A stretch of DNA of 64,000 bases from an uncultured Alphaproteobacteria bacterium (GCA_902591485.1 CACJAV010000006.1:1-64000); one strand, 5' to 3'. Counted from the stretch's first letter, positions 19,104-30,001 are shown. Notes: generated by a model not told the origin, from the sequence alone. Made by a program: numbers and translations.

Positions 19104-21345
19104 TAATCAATTTATTAAAAATTCTATTACTTTTCTTTTGTTTTTTTTTATATTTATATTTCCAGTAAACTCTCAAAATGCAAAAGAAATACTAATTTAT
19201 GCCGATGAAATTTATTATGATAAAGATAAAAATTTAATTGGTAAAGGTAAAGCAAAATTACTCTATGAAAATCAAATTATAATTTCAAATTTAATAATTT
19301 ATAATAAAAACACAAATAAGGTTATAATCCCTACAAATTTTCAATACAAAGATAAAAAAAACAATTTATTTTATGGCACGGAAGGTTCTTTTGATTCAAG
19401 TTTTACCAACGGATTCATCAAAGATGTAAAAATACTTTTAAATGATGGATCAAGAATTGTAGGGACAAAATTTGAAAGGGAAGAAAATATTGATATTATT
19501 TCCAAAGGTGTATACACGCCCTGCTCTTCAAGAATTAATATTGGAAATTTCATTTGTCCAATTTGGCAACTTGAAGGTGAAAAGATACTTCACGATAATT
19601 TAAGTCTATTACTATATCAAAAACATTCAAAAATGAGAGTTTTTAATACTCCAGTATTTTATTTACCATATCTTGTTTCACCCTCTCCTTTAAGAAAAAA
19701 AAGGAAATCAGGTTTTCTTAATCCTTCTATTAATTTTAATTTTTTTGATACTAAAGTTTCACAATCAACATCACTTCCATATTATTTTAATATTGCTGAG
19801 GATAAAGAATTAACATTTACACCAACTATTAACTATGGTGGTGGAGTAGATTCATCTCAACGTTTCAAATTTGATTATAACCAGTTAATATCTGGGGGCT
19901 CAATGAGTAGTAATTTAACAGTCGATAGCAAATTTGAAGCACAGAATTATAATAAGTGGTTTACTAATGCTAGTTTAGTAACAGCATATAATAAAATAAT
20001 TAACACAAAATTCTCAATGAATTTTTCATCAGCTCTAGAAACTTCAAAAAATTATATCCAAACAACAAACCCTAACAATGATTTAAGTTATACAAGCTCT
20101 TTAGCTACAAAAATTAATTTTAATGGATACAATTTGAGGAAAATTGATGATAAATTATTAATTAACTTTACCACATATCAGACAAATCAGAATAATGATG
20201 ATAACAGCTCAATACCAACTGTTTTGCCCTATATAGATTACAACTCAGGAAATTTTAGATTTAAAAGTTTGAATTATAAAAATCAATATCAGTTTTATAA
20301 TATATTTAGAGATAAAAAAACTAGCGCTAATGCCAAAGAACAACAAAAACTGTCACATAATTTATATTTTTCAAAAAAATATGTAGACTTTAATTCCAAT
20401 ATTATTTTTGAAGGTCAATTATATAATCAATTTTTTAATACCATTAAAAAAGATGTTGAGGGAAATAAATTATACTCTGGAAATAATTTTCGCACTTTTC
20501 CAATTATTGGAACAAGAATAGAAACGCCATTCAAATTAAAAACTAATTTTTTAGACCTCACCTATAAACCTAGTATTTCCTTAATTTTAAGCCCTGGGAA
20601 ATCTAACTCTGAAAAAATATCAAATGAAGACTCAGCTTTAAACTCGTATACCGCAAATAACGAAATAACACTTAATAGATATACAGGCAATGATCGACTT
20701 GATAATTCTAAAAGATTGGTTTCATCTTTTACTATTAATAATGAAAATCTCTCTACTAATTTATCGCAATCATATGAGTTCACTAACAATAGTAATTTTC
20801 ATAAAGATGCAGGAAACAAAGATAAATTAGCAGATTTATTAGGTAGCTTAAAATACTACAAAAATTCAAATAATTTCGAATATAATTTTAGGTATGATCA
20901 TGCAAAAAAGTATCTTAAACAACAAAATTTTAACTTACAACATGTTAACAATTTTGGAACAATTGAATTTTCATATTTAGATCAAAAGGCTGAAACTGAC
21001 AATGCAATTAATGAAGATTTAGAGACCATTAATTATAAATACTTATCAAAAAAAATAAATAAATATTCACAAATTAGTTTAAATGGCCTTTATAATTTAA
21101 AAAAGAGTAATAATACTGAATATGGTTTAAATTATAGCTACTTTGATGAATGCTTTGGAGTAAATATAGATTTTAATAGAAAATCATATACTGAAGACGA
21201 TCTTAAGCCACAAGACACACTTTCTATTATGTTTTCTTTTAAATATATAGGTTCATATAAATCATCAAATTTAGCTGTCTCCGAAAATGATAAACAAGAT
21301 ATAAGATGGGAAAGTAAATCAGTTGAAAATGAAAAATTTAATTAA
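19096..21345 (+). CDS. lptD: LPS-assembly protein LptD
   Basis: Signal peptide, OstA-like N-terminus (ILIYADEIYYDKDKNLIGKGKAKLLYEN), CxxxxxxxxC region, long beta-rich C-terminus. Confidence 0.9.
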   Translation: MISNQFIKNSITFLLFFFIFIFPVNSQNAKEILIYADEIYYDKDKNLIGKGKAKLLYENQIIISNLIIYNKNTNKVIIPTNFQYKDKKNNLFYGTEGSFDSSFTNGFIKDVKILLNDGSRIVGTKFEREENIDIISKGVYTPCSSRINIGNFICPIWQLEGEKILHDNLSLLLYQKHSKMRVFNTPVFYLPYLVSPSPLRKKRKSGFLNPSINFNFFDTKVSQSTSLPYYFNIAEDKELTFTPTINYGGGVDSSQRFKFDYNQLISGGSMSSNLTVDSKFEAQNYNKWFTNASLVTAYNKIINTKFSMNFSSALETSKNYIQTTNPNNDLSYTSSLATKINFNGYNLRKIDDKLLINFTTYQTNQNNDDNSSIPTVLPYIDYNSGNFRFKSLNYKNQYQFYNIFRDKKTSANAKEQQKLSHNLYFSKKYVDFNSNIIFEGQLYNQFFNTIKKDVEGNKLYSGNNFRTFPIIGTRIETPFKLKTNFLDLTYKPSISLILSPGKSNSEKISNEDSALNSYTANNEITLNRYTGNDRLDNSKRLVSSFTINNENLSTNLSQSYEFTNNSNFHKDAGNKDKLADLLGSLKYYKNSNNFEYNFRYDHAKKYLKQQNFNLQHVNNFGTIEFSYLDQKAETDNAINEDLETINYKYLSKKINKYSQISLNGLYNLKKSNNTEYGLNYSYFDECFGVNIDFNRKSYTEDDLKPQDTLSIMFSFKYIGSYKSSNLAVSENDKQDIRWESKSVENEKFN

Positions 21346-22390
21346 ATTATCTTTTATATTATTAATTTGTTTTTCAAATTTATCGTTTGCTAATGACAAC
21401 CAAATATTATTTGAAATTAATAATAAAATATTCAGCACTTTTGATTTTAAAACCCGGATTAGATACCTTAATGAAGTTAATGGAATAGAATATTCCTCTG
21501 ATTTAGAAACAGATTTTAGACAGGATTTTTTTAACACAGTTATTTTTTATGAGTATGTTAAAAATGATCAGAAATTAAATTCAATATTGAATAATGAAAG
21601 TAAAAAAATTTTTGAAAAAATTAAAAATGAAATTAACTTATCTGATAATCTTAAAGAAGATGCAATAATTAAAAATATTAAATATGATTATGCGAGAAAA
21701 ACAGTACTAGAAGATTTGCTTGAAAATTATAGAGATTATATTTTGAGTGACCCTAAAGATATAAACTTCATATACAATTACAAAATTAATTACTTAACTT
21801 TGCCAATAGATGATTCATTTTCAAAAGAAATATTTTCAGAAATAAATAATCTTAAAAATTTAAATGAATTAAAAAATTATTTAACAAAAAAAAATATTAA
21901 ATTTTATTTAGAGAAAAAAGATATAAGTGATTTTGATAAAATAAGTAAAAAATTAATTTATTCTAAAAAAAAATTTTATATTGAACAAAATACAAATTTT
22001 TATAAAATAATAAATATTGAAAAAAATTTAGAATATACAGAAGGAGTATTTTACAGAATAGTGCATGTAGAAATAAATCATAAATTATCTAACAAACAGG
22101 AAAATTGTAATTATATACAGTCTCTGGATGAAATAAAATCATCTAAAGAATACGAATTTTATAAATTGAATGACAATATTAAAAGTAATTTGATCTCCAT
22201 AGATGATTTTTTAATTTTCAAAACCGAAGATAAATTAAATTATATTTTTTTGTGTTCAATTCGAGTAAACGAAGATTTCTTAAAACAAATTAATATAAAT
22301 AAAAAAATTAACTTTATAGTCAAAAATATTGAATTAGATTTTATTAACAGGTATTCAAAGTTATATAATGCTAAAAAATTTTTCGAGTAA
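21323..22390 (+). CDS. SurA-position periplasmic protein (SurA N-like, no recognisable PPIase domain)
   Basis: Signal peptide and lptD-X-pdxA-rsmA synteny; no parvulin motif visible. Confidence 0.6.
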   Translation: MKMKNLIKLSFILLICFSNLSFANDNQILFEINNKIFSTFDFKTRIRYLNEVNGIEYSSDLETDFRQDFFNTVIFYEYVKNDQKLNSILNNESKKIFEKIKNEINLSDNLKEDAIIKNIKYDYARKTVLEDLLENYRDYILSDPKDINFIYNYKINYLTLPIDDSFSKEIFSEINNLKNLNELKNYLTKKNIKFYLEKKDISDFDKISKKLIYSKKKFYIEQNTNFYKIINIEKNLEYTEGVFYRIVHVEINHKLSNKQENCNYIQSLDEIKSSKEYEFYKLNDNIKSNLISIDDFLIFKTEDKLNYIFLCSIRVNEDFLKQININKKINFIVKNIELDFINRYSKLYNAKKFFE

Positions 22391-23384
22391 ATTAATAGCT
22401 GTATCTATTGGGGATATTAAAGGTATTGGAATACAAATTTTAATCGAAGAGTGGAAAAAGGGTAATTTAAATAATTTTATCTTAATTACTAATTATCAAT
22501 TGTTCAATAGATATATTTTAAAAAGAAAAATTTCATTAAAAATTTTTAAATCTTCATTAATAAAAAACAAAATTACATATATGCAAAATTCATTTAATAT
22601 TTTTGATATTAAAGCTAATAATAATGATCAAAATACTTTTAACTCACTCATTGAAAGTTATAAATTAGTTAAAAAGAAATTTTTTATGGGTTTGGTCACT
22701 TTACCAGTAAATAAAAAAAAATTGAGTAATGTTGATACTTCCTTTATTGATCAAACTACTTTTTTTTCAAGAAGAGATGGCAAAAAAATCTCTAATATGA
22801 TTTTTAACTATAAAAAAATCTATTTCGTTCCATTAACTATACATATTGAAATTAAAAAAGTATCTAAAGAATTTAAGCAAACTTATAAAATAATAAAAAA
22901 AATTCAAAGCCTAAAACAAACTATGATAGAGGATTTTGGAATTACAAAACCAAAATTTATAATGTCTGGAATTAATCCACATTCTGGTGAAAATGGAATA
23001 ATAAGTGAAGAAGATGATAAGTTACTTATACCTATTATCAAAAAACTTCAAAAATTAAAAATTGATGTTTTGGGGCCTATCTCTCCAGATGCAACAGTTA
23101 ATAAAATAAATTTAAATAATTTTGATTGTTTTATTTTTACTTATCATGATCAAGCACTTATTCCATTTAAACTTATTTCAAAATATTCTGGCGTAAATTA
23201 TACATCAAATTTAGATATCATTAGAGTTTCCCCTGATCACGGTACTGCATATGATATGGTGAATAAAAAAAATTCATCTCCATTAGGAATAATCAATAGT
23301 TTCAAATTGTTAAAAAAAATTTCTATCAATAGAATTAAATATGCAAAAGCCCAAAAAATCTCTAGGTCAAAATTTTCTCACTGA
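22368..23384 (+). CDS. pdxA: 4-hydroxythreonine-4-phosphate dehydrogenase (divergent)
   Basis: MSGINPHSGENGIISEED, GPISPDATV, FTYHDQALIPFKLI, IRVSPDHGTAYDM. Confidence 0.9.
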   Translation: MLKNFSSKLIAVSIGDIKGIGIQILIEEWKKGNLNNFILITNYQLFNRYILKRKISLKIFKSSLIKNKITYMQNSFNIFDIKANNNDQNTFNSLIESYKLVKKKFFMGLVTLPVNKKKLSNVDTSFIDQTTFFSRRDGKKISNMIFNYKKIYFVPLTIHIEIKKVSKEFKQTYKIIKKIQSLKQTMIEDFGITKPKFIMSGINPHSGENGIISEEDDKLLIPIIKKLQKLKIDVLGPISPDATVNKINLNNFDCFIFTYHDQALIPFKLISKYSGVNYTSNLDIIRVSPDHGTAYDMVNKKNSSPLGIINSFKLLKKISINRIKYAKAQKISRSKFSH

Positions 23385-24066
23385 TCAAAATATTATCAGA
23401 AAAATAGTTGATTTAACAAATATTAAAGATGAAAATATAATTGAAATTGGTCCTGGATATGGTAGTTTAACTGATCATATTTTAAGAAAAAAACCAAAAA
23501 AAATAATAATTATAGAAAAAGATATAGAAATATATAAATTTCTTAAAAGTAAATTTAAAGATAATAAAAGAATAGAAATTATCAATAAAGATGCTTTAAA
23601 ATATAATTTTTCAAAATTAAAAAATATTAAAATTATTTCTAATCTTCCCTACAACATTAGTACTAAATTAATTATGAAACTAATTTTTTTGAACAAAAAT
23701 ATCAAAAATATAATATGCATGATTCAAAAAGAGTTAGCTATAAAATTTGATTATAGAAAAGAAAAAATCAATAAATATAAATTCATAATTAAAATGTGTT
23801 CTGATTATGAAACATTATTTGATGTAAGTAATAAAGTTTTTTTTCCTAAACCAAAAGTACAGTCTAAAATAGTTGAATTCAAACTGATAAAAAAAAATGT
23901 AGATCAAAAAAAACTTAATAATTTTACAAATATAATATTTGGAAATAAAAGAAAAAAGTTAAAAAATAAAATTAATAATATATGTTCAATTAATAAAGAA
24001 GCGGCGGATAAAAGAGTTGAGGAGTTAAATTTTAATGAACTGCTTGAAATTTATAAGTTTTTTTAG
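23341..24066 (+). CDS. rsmA: 16S rRNA (adenine1518-N6/adenine1519-N6)-dimethyltransferase
   Basis: KPKKSLGQNFLTDQNII, IEIGPGYGSLTDHIL, ISNLPYNISTKLI. Confidence 0.96.
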   Translation: MQKPKKSLGQNFLTDQNIIRKIVDLTNIKDENIIEIGPGYGSLTDHILRKKPKKIIIIEKDIEIYKFLKSKFKDNKRIEIINKDALKYNFSKLKNIKIISNLPYNISTKLIMKLIFLNKNIKNIICMIQKELAIKFDYRKEKINKYKFIIKMCSDYETLFDVSNKVFFPKPKVQSKIVEFKLIKKNVDQKKLNNFTNIIFGNKRKKLKNKINNICSINKEAADKRVEELNFNELLEIYKFF

Positions 24067-24672
24067 TTTTTTATCAAGTAATTTATCATTTTTTTTGAGC
24101 AGTTCATGATACTTGATAATATCAATTATATCCTTAGCAGTGTTATGAATATTTTGATTTATTAAAACATAATTGTATTCATTATAGTGTTTTATCTCCT
24201 CTAAAGCATAAGAAAGTCTAAGAGCTATCTCTTTGTTTGTGTCCCTCCCTCTCTTAATTAATCTTTTTCTTAATTCTTTTACTGATGGAGGTAATATAAA
24301 TATATCTATTATATCAGTTTTTTTAAATTTTTTTCTTAACTTTCTAGCGCCCTTCCAATCTATATCAAAAAGTATGTTTTTATTTAAGAAATTAGCCTTT
24401 CTAATATTTTTGATTGGAGATGCATAATAATTATTAAAATTATTACAAGACTCAATGAAATAATTACTTTTTTTCAATTTTGAAAACTTATCTTTTGATA
24501 CAAAATAATAATCTTTGCCTTCTACTTCGTTCAATCTTTTACTTCTGGATGTGTATGAAATTGATAGAATAATATTATTAACTTTTTTTAATATCATTTT
24601 GCACAGTGTAGTTTTTCCAGCACCTGAAGGCGATGAAATTATTATAATTTTATTTTTTATTTCTATATTCAC
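24025..24672 (-). CDS. gmk: Guanylate kinase
   Basis: IIISSPSGAGKTTLCKMIL, SYTSRSKRLNEVEGKDYYFV, ILFDIDWKGARKLR. Confidence 0.96.
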   Translation of the reverse strand: MNIEIKNKIIIISSPSGAGKTTLCKMILKKVNNIILSISYTSRSKRLNEVEGKDYYFVSKDKFSKLKKSNYFIESCNNFNNYYASPIKNIRKANFLNKNILFDIDWKGARKLRKKFKKTDIIDIFILPPSVKELRKRLIKRGRDTNKEIALRLSYALEEIKHYNEYNYVLINQNIHNTAKDIIDIIKYHELLKKNDKLLDKKLKKLINFKQFIKI

Positions 24673-25606
24673 TTAGTTTCCTTCTATGATCATCATACGT
24701 TTTTGAATAAATATGTTTTTTTTCAATATTATTGTAAAAATAATATAAATATTCACTTTTATAATTTTCATAAATTAATTCCATTGTTTTTTTTCCTACA
24801 TATGAAATTGGAGCGGGAGGGAGGCCGTTTATATAATAGGTATTATAAGGGTGTTTAATTTTTAAATCTTTAAGAGTTAAGTCTCTATTTAAATCATATT
24901 TTCCATCAGTAATGGCATATATTGTAGTGGCATCTATTTGTAATTTCATATTTTTCTTTAATCTATTTATAATAACTGAAAAAATCAGCTTTTTATCAAA
25001 ATTATCTTTTCCCTCTTTTTCAAGCAAAGAGCCAATAATTAAAAGTTCTTCAAATGTGTATTTTTTATGTAGTTCATGTTTTGCATATTTTGTTTTTATT
25101 TGTTTTTTATGATTTTGTAATTTTTCATAAAATAAATCAAATGTTTCATAGGAATGCAAATAATATGTATCAGCCAAAATATCTGCGTATTTAATATCCG
25201 TAAATTCTAAAAATAATGACTTTAATATTTTGGATAATTCAGTTTTATTCCAACCTTCAACTATTGTAATTTTTAAAATAAAATTTGAGGGTTTAGATAT
25301 TATTGTAATAAATTGTTTTAAGTTAACTTTATTTGGAAAAATAAATCTACCATAGTGAACATTTTTTATATATTTTGAATGTATTGATAAAAAAAATTCT
25401 GAAAAAAATAAATCAATAATATTCAAATTATTTATATTTAAATTAATAATGCTTTTAATGCTTTGATTCTTCTCTATTTCAAAGTTATTTTTTGTTAACT
25501 TAATTTCTTTAAAGAACAATAAATATGATGAATATATTAAAAAAAAAATTATTAAAAAACTAGTAATTCTTAAAAAGTAAAGCAGTATTTGTTCCTCCAA
25601 AACCAA
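24650..25606 (-). CDS. mltG: Endolytic transglycosylase MltG (YceG-like); exact start uncertain
   Basis: IIGSLLEKEGKDNFDKKLIFSVIINRLKKNMKLQIDATTIYAITDGK...HPYNTYYINGLPPAPIS. Confidence 0.92.
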   Translation of the reverse strand: MVLEEQILLYFLRITSFLIIFFLIYSSYLLFFKEIKLTKNNFEIEKNQSIKSIINLNINNLNIIDLFFSEFFLSIHSKYIKNVHYGRFIFPNKVNLKQFITIISKPSNFILKITIVEGWNKTELSKILKSLFLEFTDIKYADILADTYYLHSYETFDLFYEKLQNHKKQIKTKYAKHELHKKYTFEELLIIGSLLEKEGKDNFDKKLIFSVIINRLKKNMKLQIDATTIYAITDGKYDLNRDLTLKDLKIKHPYNTYYINGLPPAPISYVGKKTMELIYENYKSEYLYYFYNNIEKKHIYSKTYDDHRRKLSEYRNKK

Positions 25607-26816
25607 AGGAATTACTTAGAGCAATATTAATTTTAGTTTCTTTTGGCACTTTTGAAACAAGTTTAATATTATTAGATTCTATTGGATCCTCTAGATTAAG
25701 TGTTGCTGGTGCAATTGAATTGTTTATTGCTAAAATAGAAAAAATAGACTCGACACTACCAGCTGCACCTAATAGATGGCCAATTGAAGACTTAGTAGAA
25801 CTTACAAATAAATTTTCATTGTTACGAAATAATTTCATAATAGCATTTAATTCAATTTGATCTCCTTTAATAGTTGATGTTCCATGAGCATTAACATAAT
25901 CAATATTTTCTGGCGAAATATTTGCCATTTTCAATGATTGCTTCATTGCTCTAAACCCACCATCCCCATCTTCAGATGGAGCAGTGATATGATAAGCATC
26001 GCCAGACATTCCATAACCAATAAGTTCAGCATAAATTTTTGCACCTCTTTTTTTGGCATGTTCAAGTTCTTCTAATACAATAATTCCAGCACCTTCACCC
26101 ATTACAAAACCATCTCTATTTTTATCCCACGGTCTTGATGCTAATTCAGGATCATCATTGTATGAGGTGCTTAAACTTCTGGCTGCACAAAATCCTGCAA
26201 GACCTAGCTCACAGACTGCTGCCTCAGCACCACCAGCAATCATAATATCTGCAGCACCCCGTTTTATAATTTCTCCTGCATCACCTATTGAGTGTGCTCC
26301 TGTTGCACAAGCAGTAACAACTGAATGGTTAGGACCTTTAAAGCCATATTTTATAGAAATTTGACCTGATAAGAGATTAATTAGCGATGATGGAATAAAG
26401 AATGGGGATAGTCTTCGAGGCCCACTGTTTTTTATAGTTAAAGAACCATTATAAATAGTTTCTAAACCACCTATACCTGAGCCAACAATAACCCCAGTAT
26501 TTAACTTATCTGCATCTGATAAATTTTGAATTCCAGAGTCTTCAACAGCCATCTTTGCTGCAACGATACCATATTGAATAAACCTATCATTTCTTTTTAT
26601 TTCTTTAATATCTAAATGCGAAGAAATATCAAAATAGTTCGTGTTATTTTCATCATTAGAAATGTAACCAGCTATTTTGCAAGAAAATTCATCTGTGTTA
26701 AATTGATCTATTTTTTTTATTCCAGATTTTCCATTAAGGAGATTGTTCCAAGTTTTCTCTTTTCCCACACCAATAGAAGATAGCAATCCTATTCCAGTAA
26801 CAACTACTCGCCTCAT
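25560..26816 (-). CDS. fabF: Beta-ketoacyl-ACP synthase II
   Basis: VVTGIGLLSSIG, TACATGAHSIG, VNAHGTSTIKGD, STKSSIGHLLGAAG, NSFGFGGTNTALLF. Confidence 0.97.
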   Translation of the reverse strand: MRRVVVTGIGLLSSIGVGKEKTWNNLLNGKSGIKKIDQFNTDEFSCKIAGYISNDENNTNYFDISSHLDIKEIKRNDRFIQYGIVAAKMAVEDSGIQNLSDADKLNTGVIVGSGIGGLETIYNGSLTIKNSGPRRLSPFFIPSSLINLLSGQISIKYGFKGPNHSVVTACATGAHSIGDAGEIIKRGAADIMIAGGAEAAVCELGLAGFCAARSLSTSYNDDPELASRPWDKNRDGFVMGEGAGIIVLEELEHAKKRGAKIYAELIGYGMSGDAYHITAPSEDGDGGFRAMKQSLKMANISPENIDYVNAHGTSTIKGDQIELNAIMKLFRNNENLFVSSTKSSIGHLLGAAGSVESIFSILAINNSIAPATLNLEDPIESNNIKLVSKVPKETKINIALSNSFGFGGTNTALLFKNY

Positions 26817-26833
26817 TATAAATTATTATAAAT

Positions 26834-27067
26834 TTATTTTTTACTTTCAATATAATCTATTGCATTTTGAACAGTTTGAATTGTTTCAGCAGCATCATCT
26901 GGAATTTCTATACCAAACTTTTCTTCAAATGCCATTACTAGCTCGACAGTATCTAAACTATCTGCACCTAGATCATCAATAAACTTAGCCTCAGGCGTTA
27001 CTTTAGACTCGTCTATTCCTAAATGATCAATAACTATTTTTTTTACTTGGTCTTGAACTTCACTCAT
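26834..27067 (-). CDS. acpP: Acyl carrier protein
   Basis: [30 protein letters not shown]. Confidence 0.98.
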   Translation of the reverse strand: MSEVQDQVKKIVIDHLGIDESKVTPEAKFIDDLGADSLDTVELVMAFEEKFGIEIPDDAAETIQTVQNAIDYIESKK

Positions 27068-27127
27068 TTTTTTCTCCTTAAAGTTATTAGATTTTAATAA
27101 ATTATTATTTCTGTATATGTCAACAAA

Positions 27128-27853
27128 TTAAACCATTAACATCCCGCCATTTACATGGAAATTCTGCCCAGTTATGTATGAAGCTTTATCAGAAGATAAA
27201 AAATAAACTAAATTTGCTACATCATTTGGCTCTCCAAATTTTTTCATAGGTATATTTTCAAGCATTTTATTTTTCTGTTTTTCAGTTAATTTATCAGTCA
27301 TCGGGGAAATTATAAAACCTGGTGAAACTACATTAACATTAATATTTCTACTTGCCACTTCATGCGCAATAGATTTATAAAAACCCACCATACCTGATTT
27401 TGAACTTACATAATTTGACTGGCCAGGATTACCTGAAATTGCTACAACTGATGATATTCCTATAATTTTTCCCATTTTATTCTTAATCATATTTGGCAAA
27501 GCAGATTTAATAATTACAAAATTAGATGAAAGATTAGTATTCATTACTTCTTGCCACTGATTTAATTTCATACGAAGAAGAAGACTATCTGAAGTCAAAC
27601 CAGCATTATTAATTAAAATAGAAATATCAGGATGATCTATAACAATTTGACTCATTGCTGATTCTAGATTGGTTAAATCGGATAAATCTAAGATATAGTA
27701 ATCATGTTGATCTCCATATAATTTCATTAATTTTGAGAGCTTTTCTTCTGATGAAGAAGTTAAGATTAATTTATGTCCAATTTCATTAAATCTTTTTGTA
27801 ATGGAACTTCCAATTCCTCCTGACGCGCCAGTTATAAAAACTTTTTCTTTCAT
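27128..27853 (-). CDS. fabG: 3-oxoacyl-ACP reductase
   Basis: FITGASGGIGSSI, NNAGLT, YVSSKSGM, FHVNGGMLMV. Confidence 0.96.
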   Translation of the reverse strand: MKEKVFITGASGGIGSSITKRFNEIGHKLILTSSSEEKLSKLMKLYGDQHDYYILDLSDLTNLESAMSQIVIDHPDISILINNAGLTSDSLLLRMKLNQWQEVMNTNLSSNFVIIKSALPNMIKNKMGKIIGISSVVAISGNPGQSNYVSSKSGMVGFYKSIAHEVASRNINVNVVSPGFIISPMTDKLTEKQKNKMLENIPMKKFGEPNDVANLVYFLSSDKASYITGQNFHVNGGMLMV

Positions 27854-28782
27854 AAAAATTTAATTTTTTCTAAATCTTCTATATTATTAATTGAAAAAAT
27901 ATCAAAATTTTTTGACATTCTTTTTATTAGACCTGATAATACCTTGCCAGGACCTATTTCGAGAATAATATTTTCTTGATTTCTTTCTAATTCCAAAATA
28001 CTCTCTGTCCAACGTACTCTATTTGACATCTGTAATTTAAGATTCTTAATAATATTTTTTGCTGTTGAATTTACTGAGGCATCATAATTAGAAATTATAG
28101 AACAAATTGGATCAGTGAATTTTAATTTATCAATTTCCAAATTTAGTTTTTCTTGTGCTTCAATCATAAATTTACTGTGAAATGCTGCTGAAACATTCAA
28201 TTTTAAAAATTTTTTTATTCCTTCAGAAGTGAAAAATTTTTCTGAGTTTTCTAAAGCTTTATCTGAACCTGAAATTACAACCTGGCTCGGAGAGTTATCA
28301 TTCGCAATTTCTACATCAAGATTATTTTTTTTTATAATTTCTTCAATTTTTGCACAATTCATTCCTATCAAAGCTGCCATTGAAGTTGCATTTGGTTCAA
28401 CAGCTGAATTCATTAATTCCCCTCTTTTTTGTAAGAGTATTGATGCTTGCGATATCGAAAGAGATTTACTAGCTGCTAGAGCAGAATATTCACCTAGAGA
28501 GTGTCCTAACATAAATCTAATCTTTGGTATTTTCGAACTAAAATCATGGTTTGACTCTAGAGTCTTATAAATTCCTATAGAAGCTGCAAAAATAGATATT
28601 TGTGTATAATTCGTAGTATTTAAAAGTTTTGAGTCATCACTAAAAATAATTTTTTTTAAATTTAATTTAGTTGAATCTTCAATCTCTGAGAACACATTCT
28701 TAAACTCTCTAAAATTATCATAAAAGTCCTTTGTCATACCTAAAAATTGACTACCTTGACCTGGGAAAATAACACTTGTCAT
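27850..28782 (-). CDS. fabD: Malonyl-CoA-ACP transacylase
   Basis: FPGQGSQFLGM, MLGHSLGEYSALAAS, AFHSKFM. Confidence 0.96.
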   Translation of the reverse strand: MTSVIFPGQGSQFLGMTKDFYDNFREFKNVFSEIEDSTKLNLKKIIFSDDSKLLNTTNYTQISIFAASIGIYKTLESNHDFSSKIPKIRFMLGHSLGEYSALAASKSLSISQASILLQKRGELMNSAVEPNATSMAALIGMNCAKIEEIIKKNNLDVEIANDNSPSQVVISGSDKALENSEKFFTSEGIKKFLKLNVSAAFHSKFMIEAQEKLNLEIDKLKFTDPICSIISNYDASVNSTAKNIIKNLKLQMSNRVRWTESILELERNQENIILEIGPGKVLSGLIKRMSKNFDIFSINNIEDLEKIKFL

Positions 28783-28869
28783 TAATTGTTGATTTATTTT
28801 AAAATATCAATATATGCAACCACAACTTCTCTTGATAATAAATTTATTGAGATTTAACCGTGGAGTAAA

Positions 28870-29196
28870 ATGAATAAATTCGAAGCTGTTTTATTGATCA
28901 GTCCAGAAACCTCTGATAATTTAATTAATCAAAATATTAAAACTTTTGAAGATATTATTATAAATAATTCTGGCAAAATTACTAATACTGAAGACTGGGG
29001 ATTAAGGGATCTCTCTTATGATATCAAAAATTTTAAGAAAGCTTTTTATAAATTTTTTCAACTTGAAATAAATGGCAGTAATATTCAAAAAATTACAAAA
29101 ACTTTAAATCAAAATGACATTATACTTCGTCATTTATTTATAAAAGTTAATAAACATCAAGAACTTCCAACTAAACTGAATTATGAAAAAAAATAG
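28870..29196 (+). CDS. rpsF: 30S ribosomal protein S6
   Basis: S6 family sequence, followed by rpsR and rplI. Confidence 0.95.
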   Translation: MNKFEAVLLISPETSDNLINQNIKTFEDIIINNSGKITNTEDWGLRDLSYDIKNFKKAFYKFFQLEINGSNIQKITKTLNQNDIILRHLFIKVNKHQELPTKLNYEKK

Positions 29197-29461
29197 AAAT
29201 AATAAATCAAGAAATAAAGACGACTCTAAAAACAGTCCGTTTGAGGATAGAAAAAAATTCTGCCCATTTAGTAATAAAAATTCACCAAATATTGACTATA
29301 AAGACCTAAAGCTTTTGACTAAATATATAAGTGAAAAAGGTAAAATTATTCCAAGTAGAATTACTAATGTTTCAAGAGGAAAGCAAAAAGAATTGTCTTT
29401 AGCTATTAAAAGAGCAAGATTTTTGTCATTAATGTCGTACACTAACAAGTTTGTAAATTAG
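29183..29461 (+). CDS. rpsR: 30S ribosomal protein S18
   Basis: [45 protein letters not shown]. Confidence 0.97.
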   Translation: MKKNRNNKSRNKDDSKNSPFEDRKKFCPFSNKNSPNIDYKDLKLLTKYISEKGKIIPSRITNVSRGKQKELSLAIKRARFLSLMSYTNKFVN

Positions 29462-29462
29462 T

Positions 29463-29906
29463 ATGAGAGTAATTTTAACAACAAATGTAAAAAAACTCGG
29501 CAAAGTTGGTGAACTAGTTAACGTTAAAGATGGCTATGCTAGAAATTTTTTATTTCCAAAAAAAATGGCTCTTAGAGAAAATAAGAAAAACTTAGAATAT
29601 TATGAAAAAATTAAAGAAGAAATTAGTATAAATGAAAATAACAAACTTGAGCAAGCTAAACAAACAATTGAGAATATTAAAAAACTAAAAATTCAATTTA
29701 GTAAAGAAGCAGACGAAAAAGGACAATTGTATGGAGCAATATCAAAAAAAGAAATTCTTAACTTTCTTAAAGAAAATAAAATTAATATTCACTCTGACGA
29801 TATAATAATAACTGAGCAGATAAGATCAATTGGCGACCATGAGATATTAGTTAACCCTTATACTGATATACAAGAGACAATTAAAGTAATTGTTCTTAAG
29901 AACTAG
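29463..29906 (+). CDS. rplI: 50S ribosomal protein L9
   Basis: VKKLGKVGELVNVKDGYARNFLFPKKMA. Confidence 0.97.
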   Translation: MRVILTTNVKKLGKVGELVNVKDGYARNFLFPKKMALRENKKNLEYYEKIKEEISINENNKLEQAKQTIENIKKLKIQFSKEADEKGQLYGAISKKEILNFLKENKINIHSDDIIITEQIRSIGDHEILVNPYTDIQETIKVIVLKN

Positions 29907-30001
29907 CCTTATACACATTTTATCAAATAGATATTAACTACTTAAATTTAAATCTTGATATGATTTATTGTTAAATCTTATTTTTTTATTAGTAAATAAT
30001 T

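Noticed and set aside
26053-26364. 103-aa plus-strand ORF inside fabF
   Set aside because: Shadow ORF of the conserved fabF gene; Ser/Pro/Ala-rich translation typical of antisense reading.
28229-28570. 113-aa plus-strand ORF inside fabD
   Set aside because: Shadow ORF of the conserved fabD gene.
28783-28869. Possible S6:S18-binding ribosomal leader RNA upstream of rpsF
   Set aside because: An 87-bp AT-rich divergent intergenic region; I could not identify the conserved motif and stem with confidence.
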